64,000 bases of DNA, from assembly GCA_025526995.1 (NCBI GenBank), contig JAHLKG010000016.1, positions 372,001-436,000 on the forward strand, written 5' to 3'. The DNA comes from Powellomyces hirtus. Its lineage: Eukaryota; Chytridiomycota; Chytridiomycetes; Spizellomycetales; Powellomycetaceae. Shown here piece after piece: positions 1 through 9,432 of the stretch. Position numbers and translations under genes: made by a program. Below the pieces are notes generated by a model, which did no database searches, had not been told where the DNA came from, and saw only the letters and a list, made by a program, of their open reading frames with translations. Numbering within the stretch: position 1 is the first letter of the stretch; each line of letters begins with the position of its first letter.

Positions 1-1001
1 CACCACCACCACCGCCACCGCCAGAAGTAGTGTGACCGTTGCGAATGTTGTTTTGCATACGGGGCCCCAATCGATCCTCCAACTTCTTTCCCAGCCGGTC
101 GAGCACGTTCCCTACTTTGGGTCCCAATCGATTAGTGATGGCCCCACCACCACCACCACCGCCTCCGTGTCGTGAAGAAGATCCTCGAACGAGCGTCGCC
201 GTCATTTTCATTCCGTCCAGGTCGCGGCCGTCATACGCTTCAATCGCTGCCACCGCAGCGTCCTCGGAATCGAACGTAACAGTGCAAACGCCTTCTGATC
301 TGCCCGCATTGTCGTACTTTAGCTTGACTGATCGGAGTGTTCCGTACGCGCTAATATGTGAGGGTGATCGGTTCAGTAGGGTAGGGAGAGGGGGGAAAGG
401 GGGGAGAGAGGAGAGAATCCAAAGGTTTAGGTTGCGGTCCTTTTTTGTGGTTCTTTCATTTTTCTCTCTACGTTGTCGTGCAGATAAAATAATGAAACGT
501 GCGTTCAAGTGACTTGTACCGACCCCATAAGTTCAGAGATATCCTGTTCCGAGACCTATGGGAGAGTTTACAAGATGTTCACATCAGTTACACAATTCAC
601 ACTGGCTCTGCCTCAACCACAACAAGAAACCGAATGGGTCTCCTCGCACTTACATTCCAGTGCAAGTTCTCCACCCTAATTTGGGTCGAACCCCCACTCG
701 GCTCATTGACCGTGCGTCTCGATCCAATCCGGTCCGCCAAGTCGCGCGGACCGCCTTCAAACATATCATGGCGCCATGTGCCGTTCGCATTCCCCGTGCT
801 TCGGCTATACGGTTTGTCGCTGTAGCGGTTCCTCCGGCCATTATTGTTGTCGTTGCGGCGCGCGGTTCGTGGAGACCCGTTGTCGCTGCTGTAGGAGGAG
901 TCGGTGCGTTGCCGAGATCGATTCCCACCGCCACCCCCGCCACGAGAGCTGCGCTTGCGGGAGATGATCTCGTCTAGGGAAATGTCCATGGGATCTGCCA
1001 T
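1..1001 (-). CDS. ALYREF/Yra1-type mRNA export adaptor, 3' end outside window
   Basis: RNA-binding adaptor of the TREX mRNA export complex (nuclear). The start ATG at 1001-999 gives an N-terminus MADPMDISLDEII, the short acidic N-box typical of Aly/REF, followed by an Arg/Gly/Ser-rich stretch. Exon 1 is 654-1001, ending IRVENLHWN with donor GTAAGT. Exon 2 is about 524-555 (VSEQDISELMG). Exon 3 runs from 350 to the window edge and holds the rest of the RRM (AYGTLRSVKLKYD, then EGVCTVTF) and a Gly-rich C-terminal arm. The RRM is therefore split over three exons. Keeping frame between exons 2 and 3 needs a donor reading GTCGGT rather than the nearby GTACAA, which shifts the frame. The C-terminal UAP56-binding box lies outside the window. 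Divergent from the uS15m gene, 189 bp apart. The family call is firm; the exon 2 donor is inferred. Confidence 0.88.
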
Positions 1002-1190
1002 GCCTGAAATGTGTGTACGTGTAGGAATCGTGTGCTGTCGAGCCTGGTGAACGGTAATGTAGGTAGTTGCCACGACAACCGCAAATGGAATTCGCGACCT
1101 TCAGCCAAACGACTTCGTTCACCTCCAAATTGGCAAAATTCCTCACAGCGCATTCATACTGTGCAGCGAGTGAGCACAGCGACAAACGGA
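1002..1190. promoter_or_regulatory. Shared divergent promoter region, ALYREF / uS15m
   Basis: The 189 bp between the two start codons must hold both promoters because the genes are head to head. I see no clear TATA box or duplicated motif. This call rests on gene arrangement only. Confidence 0.5.
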
Positions 1191-2403
1191 ATGTCCTCGA
1201 TACTCTGCGGACTAGCTGCCCAGCAAGCAGGTCTGCCCTGCCGCTTCCGCATCGCCACATTGACAATTCTCTCCACCGCAGCCCCATCCTCCTCCTTCCA
1301 CAGCTCGCACCCCGCTTCAGGCCGAGTGGGCGGCCTCCCGACCCGTATCTCTCGGAGCTCCTGGCAAAAGAACCAACGCAAAATTGCCGATCTGCGCAAA
1401 CGCTTGGGGAACAAATATGCCGAAATCGGGCGCGACAAGCGCCGGTCACCGATCACCACCACCCGGTCCGCAACTCAATTGTCGCAGCCGGCGCCCACCC
1501 CGGCGCCCATATCCCGCATCGTGCCTTTCCTCGCCACTCCGGGAAAAACGACCCCGCAGCCGATCGTGCTGGGTAATTTGAAGGAAACGATGAAGGCTGT
1601 GAAGGATTATACGGGCGAGGACACCGAAGCAGGTCGCTCGAAAACGGACACGTCACGCTCGATTCGTGGATTGAGGAAACGGGATGCTGGCGAAGGAGAG
1701 GTGTCGCGGGTGCTGAAAGTACCTGCCGGCGCCGTGCCCGAACAGCCCACAACCGCGGCCCGTCTCCCGAAACTGAAGTTGCCCGATGGCGTATCGACCC
1801 TGCCCCTCCCCGCCACCACCGGGCCGGGCTACGCGTACGGCCTCACGTCGGAGGAAGCCAAACTCCTGCTGGTGGATGCCCCGCGCGCCGATGTCGATGA
1901 CACGCAGAGCGTTCCGGGCGATGCCCGCGCGGAAATGGTCCGCAGAATACTGAGCTTGGAGAATGCCAACAAGACGCAGATGAACAAGTTCAATGTGGAT
2001 CGATGTGTTCAGCTGTTTGGACGAACGCCGACCGATACGGGAAGCCCCGAAGTGCAAGGTTTGTTAACCACTCGGAGCGATGGTATATCTCGTCATGTTG
2101 CTCACAATCCTTTGCAACCGTAGCTGCGGTCATGTCAGTGAAGATCAGGGCAATGCAAGACCATCTATCGACCCACAAAAAAGACATGTCCACCAAACGT
2201 CAATTGGAAAAGATGGTCTCACAACGAATGAAGATGCTCAAGTATCTGAGGCGAACGGTATGACGGAACATTGTTACCAGCACCTTTGAAACGAGAGAAC
2301 GCACTGCTAATTGTTGAACCCCTTCCCATTTCATCAGAACCTGCCAAAATTCGTCGAAACCTGCCACGCCGTCGGTGTTGAACCAAACACCATTCGAGTA
2401 TAA
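1191..2403 (+). CDS. Mitochondrial small-subunit ribosomal protein uS15m
   Basis: Mitoribosomal 30S-type subunit protein that binds 16S-like rRNA. Exons are 1191-2058, 2124-2257 and 2338-2403, and phases agree at both junctions (355 aa). The S15 fold is in the last ~95 residues: FGRTPTDTGSPEVQ, the hallmark loop, then the long helix with DHLSTHKKD and RQLEKMVSQRMKMLKYLRR, ending NLPKF. The first ~250 residues are a basic, Ser/Pro-rich extension with a plausible mitochondrial presequence (MSSILCGLAAQQAGLPCRF). Such extensions are usual in fungal uS15m (yeast Mrps28). An upstream in-frame reading to 1011 exists, but 1191 is the first ATG giving a presequence-like start. Donors are GTTTGT and GTATGA, acceptors TAG and CAG. 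High confidence in identity, slightly less in the start. Confidence 0.92.
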
Positions 2404-3190
2404 TTTTTTATCCCCTCAACCATCTCCACCCACCCACCGCAATACTATTCTCGGCGTCGTTCACATTCCCTCTTTTAAATAACATACATCCATGTGTATA
2501 ACGTTGTAAAATAATATCCGACATCCCCAAAGCAGCATGAGAACGTAGCGCTAGATGTAGGACGCGGCGAGGGACCGGTATTCCCACCGACACACCCACA
2601 ACGCGTCCCTACGAATTCGGACATCGCCCTCAGGAATCTCACTGCCCATCTGGCCGTTATGCCAAACGACAAGGAGGATTCGGAGAAGAGACAGCACTCT
2701 CGTTTGCCGTCCCAAATAAGCGCCGAATTGAGAGAGGCTGATAAGGTTCCAGGCGTGCTGAAATTCGGCGCTCATTACTCAACAGGTTTTTGTAGTAGGG
2801 TTAGGGTTACGGTTAGAGTTAGGCCAGGTCGTAGATAGGCCTGTTTTCGTCACAGAAGCCAACTTGAAGGCTTAACTACTCTTTACAGTCCTCTGCATCA
2901 CTACACCCCGAAGGGAAGGCTTACCGACAGTCTGGTGGAGTTACGGCCATTTTTCTGCTAGTACATTCACCTGTATTAGCACAGTCGAGTTCAACTCATT
3001 CCCTCCGTAAAACCATCCAAACTACAAGTCTTCCGTCCCCCACAACTGTCACGAGCAATGCCAGTCCACGGATCTCCTCCCGGGGCGCGGGTACTCACCA
3101 AGTACTCCCCCGGTACCCGCCAAATCTCTCATTACGGACACAACGACTCACGACCAATCCTACCGTCTCGATTGGGACCTGCGTCGTTCG
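2404..3190. other. Gene-free stretch between uS15m and the virus-like block
   Basis: No open reading frame here looks coding. It contains the telomere-like run at 2795-2823. Near its end, GCGGGTAC at 3087 and GTACCCGC at 3112 form an 8-bp inverted repeat with a ~17-nt loop. The sequence up to about 2780 may be 3' flank of uS15m. I recognise nothing else. Confidence 0.5.
2795..2823 (+). repeat. Degenerate interstitial telomere-like repeat
   Basis: Reads TAGGGTTAGGGTTACGGTT followed by AGAGTTAGG: two exact TTAGGG-phase units followed by two or three imperfect ones. TTAGGG is the common telomere unit of fungi and animals. The run is only 29 bp and lies between an ordinary nuclear gene and the decayed virus-like block, so a chance origin cannot be excluded. 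Confidence 0.55.
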
Positions 3191-3196
3191 CCGTCG

Positions 3197-5117
3197 ATGG
3201 GATCACGAGCAAGCTGCAGGTCTTCCCTGCCTTGGCGAACAAAGATCGCTGGCAATGCTACGGCCATCACCGATATTCCCACCCTCAAAACCGACGTGTC
3301 TTCCCTGAAAACACGGGCTACCACCATTGAGGGAAATCGCTCATCGTTGCAAACCACCATCAATACCGCCAATAGCGATATAGCTTCGTTAAAAACCCGC
3401 ACCACCGCGGTGAACCTCGACTACCTCCTTGGGCAGTCGTTTGACAACGAATGAAGCCAGCACAGCGGGTCAGAGTACAGTACGTCCATTCCCGCGCTGC
3501 AGAACCGTACCACCGCAGCCGGAGGCACGATCACCACGCACACCAGACCGATCCAGCAAAACACCACCAAAATTGCCACCAATACCTTGGACATTGAAAA
3601 CGGCCGGACAACCCCGCGAAGCCACTGTCGCTACGCTGGGCGTCACACACTCTTTGCTTGGCGATACCACTGTCCGCAGCTACCCACCCGCAAGTGCCCT
3701 CGCCAAGTTCAATGCCATACGCCAACCATCACGGGCGAAGCGTATGGCAACGGCACATGGAATCTCTACTCCATCTCCGTGAACGGCAACTATGAGGTGG
3801 TCCGCGGGGTCGAACAACCCGACCAAGTAACGATGGCCCTGCAAGGGGCGTACAGTTCACAGTCCCAGTATGCTGCCACCACAGGCCTGTATATGAGCCA
3901 TGCCACGACCACGGACAAGAATGGCGTGGTGGAGGTGGGAGATATCTGGGCGTGCCAACCTCCTTCTGCGCGGAAACTGGTCAGGGTCACTTTGTTTCAC
4001 GAGGCACGCAGGTGGTCAGCGCGCCAAAAATAACTTTATTATTTTGTGCAAAGCGCCCGACACAGGCCTCTACACGAATGTCTTTTCGGCGACAGAAACT
4101 ACATTCGTCGCGGGCACTCCGCAAACATTTACCCTTGCCACCCCTACGGACTTTACGGAATCGCGCTTGGTAACGACAGTGAATGCGGGCGGTGACGGAG
4201 CAGTTCAGTTTCGACTCTGCTTCAGCGCAACAGCCCACTTTCCAGGCTCCACAGTGCTGCACACGCAAATCTTCACCGCTAAAACGCTGGCCGCCACCAC
4301 CTCTGTCACCGCACCCCAACTCAATGCCGGCGCAGTGACCCTCAACGACACCTTCTTGGGTGGAGATGCCACTGCTCGGGCGTACCCGAGCTGGGACATG
4401 GTAAACTCATCCAGTCAGTACTCTAATCCCGTGGCGAACCAACCCTACGGTAAAGGCTTTTGGCGGTTCACCTCGTCGTCAATTGTGAACGGCGGGTTTG
4501 TGCCTGAGTTCGGGTTTTGGCCTGACCTCAGCATGGGCGGCAACTGGTGCAGTGCGTTTGGTCGGTACGATGGAACGACCGGCAACTATGTCAGCAGCGT
4601 CAGCACCCTCGACAATAACGGGGCGGTGCACTTGGGGGAATTCTGGCAGGTGATGCCGCCGACCCCGAAGCACATTACCAGTGTCCGGATTATACGGCGG
4701 TTTGCCGCGCCCCGCAGTTTTGTCATTCTGGGCACCATGGTCTCCGCTGTGGATACCGCTGTATATTACGAACACAGACGTGGCATGGGGTCCGTCGCCC
4801 AAGCGCAGACGTTCAACATCACCGACGGCTTTGATGTGGCAGACATGCGCATCATCATCCGGGTCATTGTAGCTGGCACAGGGGAAACGGTATCGAGTCT
4901 GGTCGTTGCCTTCACCGTGACCACCCCAGGGTCTGGAGCGGCTACCTTTAGCGCCCGGATTCTCACCGGCTTTCAACACCTCTGTCTGTTGAAATGGTGC
5001 GGAATGGCAATGGGATCTCGGCGGCGGTCGAAGAGCTGCCTCTGTTCTAAGACTCTAGAGTGCCTCCTGCGATGCTGTTATCGACCCCAGCGCGTGGTTT
5101 GTGCGACGGCTTCCTAA
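3197..5117 (+). pseudogene. Broken virus-like fibre/adhesin gene with two discoidin-like domains
   Basis: A long coding relic read in more than one frame. At 3265-3420 a heptad-rich stem (TLKTDVSSLKTRATTI, SLQTTINTANSDIASLKTR) resembles trimeric fibre stalks. The same frame meets TGA at 3452-3454 and then continues to about 3610. A first globular domain begins in another frame near 3620 (SLLGDTTVRSYPP), shifts near 3720-3740 (NGTWNLYSISVNGNY, GVVEVGDIWACQPPSARKL) and shifts again near 4010-4035 (NFIILCKAPDTGLYTN). The second copy is intact in one frame from about 4320 to 4930: FLGGDATARAYPS, GKGFWRFTSSS, GAVHLGEFWQVMPPTPKHI, APRSFVILGTM. The G-E-W-Q..P..I..(R)AP.SF.I.G layout resembles the repeated F5/8C-like domains of giant-virus and phycodnavirus proteins (family memory, not searched). 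At least one stop and two frameshifts argue for decay; no splice signals rescue the frames. Confidence 0.55.
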
Positions 5118-5384
5118 AGCGGACTCGCTCGGTCGGGGGCCCCTGTCGCAAGGCTACGTGAAATGAGTTGTAGTCAACAAAGATTTCCATGCGGTGCTGT
5201 CACGTCGCCGAGGGGAAATTATGCGCGTGCAGGCAATCGCGTTGAAGCATTGCACGGATTCTAAGTTTCTCAACAGGTTCAAAAAGCCGCTCGCCTGCGC
5301 CAAGCAGATGAGAAGGATAATGAAACCGGCTCTTCTCCCACGTTTGCAATTGTCTTTTTTTGATGCTATTTTCATCCATCACTT

Positions 5385-6640
5385 TTGCATTGCCGGAGCT
5401 TATCTTTGTTGATGAGTTGTGCGTCGCTAGATCGAACAAGACAGCTGATCCAGATGAATGAAGACCTGGAGCAGGAGCTGCTCATGCAACTCGACCGGAT
5501 TGCCAACGCATACAGCCTCCATGTCTTGTTCTCTCGGCGCCATGGGGTAGGTTGGCAAGAGGTCTACGATGCACACAGAACGGGTTATGCCGCGAATCCA
5601 CCAGCGAATTCTGGTGTCGCCCGTGTTTCCCAGTCCGACCATGTTTGAGGCAACTCGGTGCAGCCACGGCTGCCGGACAATCCGTACCCGGACGGTGGCT
5701 TTCTCTTTGTAACTGTCAAAGCCATCACACCCAGTCTAGCAAGCGGCCCGTTCAAGGTCATTGCCTTCAGGAATGAAGTGCCGGCTGGCACGGACGATGA
5801 ACCCAGCTGAATAGCTGGCTCACCTCTCGCCCCTTAATTTTGAAAATCCGACATTCTTAGACAAAGAATGGAAGCCCCCAGCAATCAACTGCTTTCGAAC
5901 CTGCATGATTTGAAGGCATCTAGTGCGATTGTTGTTGCGCATAAACAAGCCCACGCAACTGGTCTTGACCAGCTTCGCCGCAACCGTCAGGTTTTGCTTG
6001 AGGCCGTCAACTCGAGCCGAGTTCAGCAACCAACCGCGCTGGTGGAGCATGTTTTCGACTTCACCGAGCATCTACAGGCCAGCGTTGGTACTACGGTATT
6101 CGGGCCGCTGTGGACGATCTTGTCGATAAGACAAGCGACCTTGTACAAAAGGTCGCCAGACTTGTGATTGACACACATGACAGCCTTTTACGGACCATTG
6201 CTATCAACGTCGAGCTCTAACTGAAGTGCCAGCTTCTCGACCTCGCCTCTTGGCACTACAAGGACGAGGAGATGCTCAAAACTTCCACGGAGCAAGCCAT
6301 GGACCTCGCCGCTCAGCGCGACAAACTGAGTGCAGAGAAGATCCTAAAAGCGTGGGTTTCCTGATGCGGACCACACGCAGAGGAAGTTTGCTGAATCCAT
6401 ACAACTACTGAAAGTTGTCAGCCATGATGTGCAGCCCGTTACCGACGTCGATGGAACTCTTATCGATCTGGCTGCCGCAAAGACGCTCATTCAAGCCGAC
6501 TTTGAGGTCCCCCGCGGGGTCTCGTCAAGCGGGCCGAAAATGGGATGAGCCTCATAAGCAGGTCGCTTTGTACTATCTTGATAAAGTCTATGCTATCAGG
6601 GAGACTGAAGGACAACATGTCTTACTTTTTTCCTGAGTTT
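5385..6640 (+). pseudogene. Further decayed coding fragments downstream of the fibre-like relic
   Basis: Several protein-like stretches lie in alternating frames on the plus strand. They are at 5412-5648 (EDLEQELLMQLDRIANAYSL), 5650-5810 (NPYPDGGFLFVTVKAITPS, ending at a stop), 5868-6090 (LLSNLHDLKASSAIVVAHKQ, amphipathic helical), 6095-6220 (DDLVDKTSDLVQKVARLVI), 6230-6363 (LASWHYKDEEMLKTSTEQ) and 6360-6546 (DVDGTLIDLAAAKTLIQADF). Each is 40-80 codons and interrupted by stops or frame changes. None has a family I recognise. Their base composition and position suggest they belong to the same inserted block as the fibre-like relic. They may be one or several genes. Confidence 0.35.
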
Positions 6641-7381
6641 ATATTGAGAGGTACAATGTTATTCTAAGACTATGTTGGGATCTGTCAACGTTGCCAGTAT
6701 CTTGTCAAATGCCTCTTCATCCTCACTGCTGAAATGAAATAAAGTGTAAAGGTTCTTGTTGTTGTCTTCGTCCTTTTGTTCAGCCTTCTCGTTATTCATT
6801 GCTAGCCGTTGATCGATGGTGGGTTCATATGCTTGTCGCGCAAATGCATCAATGAATCAGTAACGCTTGGCTTCGCCCATTTCAGGGATGGGCACACAAA
6901 CTAATCGCACTTCATGTACCTTCATCATCTCCTCATCCCTGTGACGATTACAACGCGATGGCACTCTGTCATTCAGATCCCCCAAACTGCTGGTTTCTTA
7001 CAGCTAATGAATGGTGTTTGCTCATTGTTCATATGCAGTTTCGCTGCATCATTCCAGCGGTACTGCATCATTCCAGCGGTACATGTTGTTTCGGACAACA
7101 TATGCTTTAAGGATTCCAGCGGAACCTGTGATCTTCATAGATGAGCACAGCCATATATCTGCTTGCATGTCTATTCAAAAGTTTCCAGACTATCGACAAG
7201 AAGCTCTTGGTGGAAAACCTTTGAAAAGTATACCCGAGCGCCTCATCACCGTGCGTTCAGAGGCGGCAAGTCCCACACATCATCTAACGTCGCCAGGTTC
7301 TGATGAGCAATAAGGTGCAATGATGTGGCCTGACCAATAACATTTCAGATTGAAGATCTACCAAGGTTAGAGGATCGCCTT
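6641..7381. other. Gene-free stretch with a 19-bp tandem repeat
   Basis: AT-richer than its flanks, with no credible coding sequence. Holds the duplicated 19-mer at 7045-7082. A possible right edge of the inserted block lies here, but I see no terminal repeats or target duplication. Confidence 0.4.
7045..7082 (+). repeat. Two exact 19-bp tandem copies plus a third partial copy
   Basis: TGCATCATTCCAGCGGTAC occurs at 7045-7063 and again at 7064-7082, back to back. Its core ATTCCAGCGG occurs once more at 7113-7122. Function unknown; slippage in non-coding DNA is the simplest view. Confidence 0.85.
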
Positions 7382-8225
7382 TCAATAAATTATACCAACT
7401 TTCACTTCCCCTTCAAACTCGTATATAAGTACACCTCTACGGAACGGTTCAGTCCATACTATGCATCTACTCTGAAAATGGAGAAAGCTGAGATAAATTT
7501 TCAACATGCAAGTCGTGCTCGCGGCAAACAGCGCCACGCGGACCAACCCGGGCCAGTCTGCCAGATCGGTGGGCTGCCACGCTGCGACCCCGCGCGGTTT
7601 GAGGACCCAGCCCCACACGAGTAAAGGGAGCGCGGATGAAAAGTAGGCCCAGAGTTGGTAGACGAAATACGGTTTTTCGCGCAGTGGGGTCGTGCGCGTA
7701 GGGGTGGTTCGGAGGGTCGCGAAGACGGTTTCGGCATGCATGAGCTGGTTCTCATGTTCCCAATGCGCGAGACCGAGTGCGTAGCGGCGGAGGAAGGCAT
7801 ACAGCCACCAATGCAGCACGGGGACCCACAACGGACTCCAACTACCACATTGCTGCAGCTCCGCAGCCTCCTGTGGTGGTGGTGGTGGTGGTGCCCATTT
7901 AGCTCTACTCGAACAAATGGCCTTGCTCGACAAGAACCACCACGCGCTCCAAATCGCGCCGTTCATGACGTACGTGCCATACAGCAGCACCGCGCGTTCA
8001 AACGGCGGGTGCAGAAATCGACCGGCAAGAGTGAGTGTGTAGAAGACGAGTTGGACTGCGCTCACCCAGTCGACGTACGTCACGGGGTGCGTGATGCAGT
8101 GCAGGCGGTCGAAATCACCCCACGGACGGTGGTGGGCGCTGTAGCAGGACGCACCTAGCCGGTGCAAGTAGTGGTAGCAGAGGTAGCAGTGGAGGAAGGT
8201 CACGACGTAGCCGTATGAGATCTTG
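7382..8225 (-). CDS. Multi-pass membrane protein, unidentified; 5' exon(s) unresolved
   Basis: A 3' exon of about 281 codons, open from a good acceptor (GATTCAG at 8226-8232) to TGA at 7382-7384. There is no ATG near its start, so at least one upstream exon is missing from this call. It has about five hydrophobic segments, for example around YVDWVSAVQLVFYTLTLAG, VLHWWLYAFLRRYAL and VYQLWAYFSSALPLLVWGW. A histidine-bearing stretch SAHHRPWGDFDRLHCITHP precedes the first of these. The His spacing recalls fatty-acid hydroxylase/sterol desaturase membrane enzymes only loosely; I do not claim that function. A Pro-rich loop (WAPPPPPPQ) lies mid-protein. Real coding is supported by length, membrane pattern and splice site. 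Confidence 0.5.
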
Positions 8226-8232
8226 CTGAATC

Positions 8233-9432
8233 GGGAGGGAAAGGGATGGAATCAGTTGCGCGAGTTAGGTGTAACGTATGCAGATGTGCACTCGCACATC
8301 ACATCATATCATTCGTCAGATCAGATCGCCACATGCACCTTTTGAACGTCATCAGACTTATGAGTCTATCAAACTCTTCTTGTTCATGTTCGTTTTCCGG
8401 CGGGCCCGTCCGGTTGCTCTGCCGCGCAGTGTAGGTCCCTTTCCGCCGTCGGCGCGTGGATATCTCAGCTGTTGAGAACAAAACAATCATCAACTTCACG
8501 TGTTGATACATAGGCGGGGCGGCATCCTCCTGCCCACCCAACGTGCTTCGAGACAAAGCAAACGGGTCCCATCACCACCCCATGGCCCCAGTCTTCCAAC
8601 ATCTCAAGCTTACAATATAGTCTGAAGAAACATTGCCGATATCGCCCAAACTCCCTGTCCGCTTTGGAAGGCATGGGTAGAGCCCCGCTGCCAGATGTTC
8701 GTGCCAGGTTTGCGCTTTTTTGTCACGATGGGGTGTCTGCCCACCCCCTTGCCAGTTGCGTGCGGTGCTCAAATGCTTGCCTTCACGACGAGATACTTTC
8801 CGTTTGCTTGCCAAACGTCGGAAACGGCCAATTGCTCTGCTCTCTGTGGACCCTTTTGGTCAGTGATGCGCGGGGTGATCTGGTCTCTATCTGCACCCGT
8901 CGTGGTGAACGCGATGTTTTCCTTGTTCGTTTCGTTCGCGTTGGCTGCAAACACGCGCACAAGAAAGTGACGTGACAAACAAAACCCACATCCCGTTTAC
9001 AGAACCCTCCCAGCAAATACTGACAGTAGATATCAATATCGATAAGTTGGCGAGAGGGCGGGAAAGGCAGTAGGCATCTCCCCGCCTACTATTCAGGAGT
9101 AGTGAATTAGTGAATGGATGCGTCCAGCGTAAGGTACTCTCGCACGCATTATGGGACGCTAGCAAATTTTGATTACATCGCGGCGCATGCATCCGCATTC
9201 ATTGTTAGGATGTGGCACACACAACCATAACCTACGATCGATCTGTTGCCCAGGGGTGTAAACAAGCTACTGTGAGACAAACATAAAGAGAGGGTTGAGT
9301 GTGAGTGCGTCCTTGTGGCTTGGAACTCGAAATTCGCGAAAACACGGTTCTTAACTCGACAAGCCACGCTCTTCACTCCGACGTCGCCACGTCTCCCCAC
9401 CGCCTTTTCTCCCACCTTCTCTCACCTCTCCA
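8233..9432. other. Intergenic: 5' part of the membrane-protein gene and MINDY promoter
   Basis: Should contain the missing first exon(s) of the minus-strand membrane protein and the promoter of the plus-strand deubiquitinase gene. Short open frames exist on both strands, but none has a recognisable motif or a convincing donor that joins to 8225. Pyrimidine-rich sequence precedes 9433, as is usual upstream of fungal starts. Confidence 0.4.
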
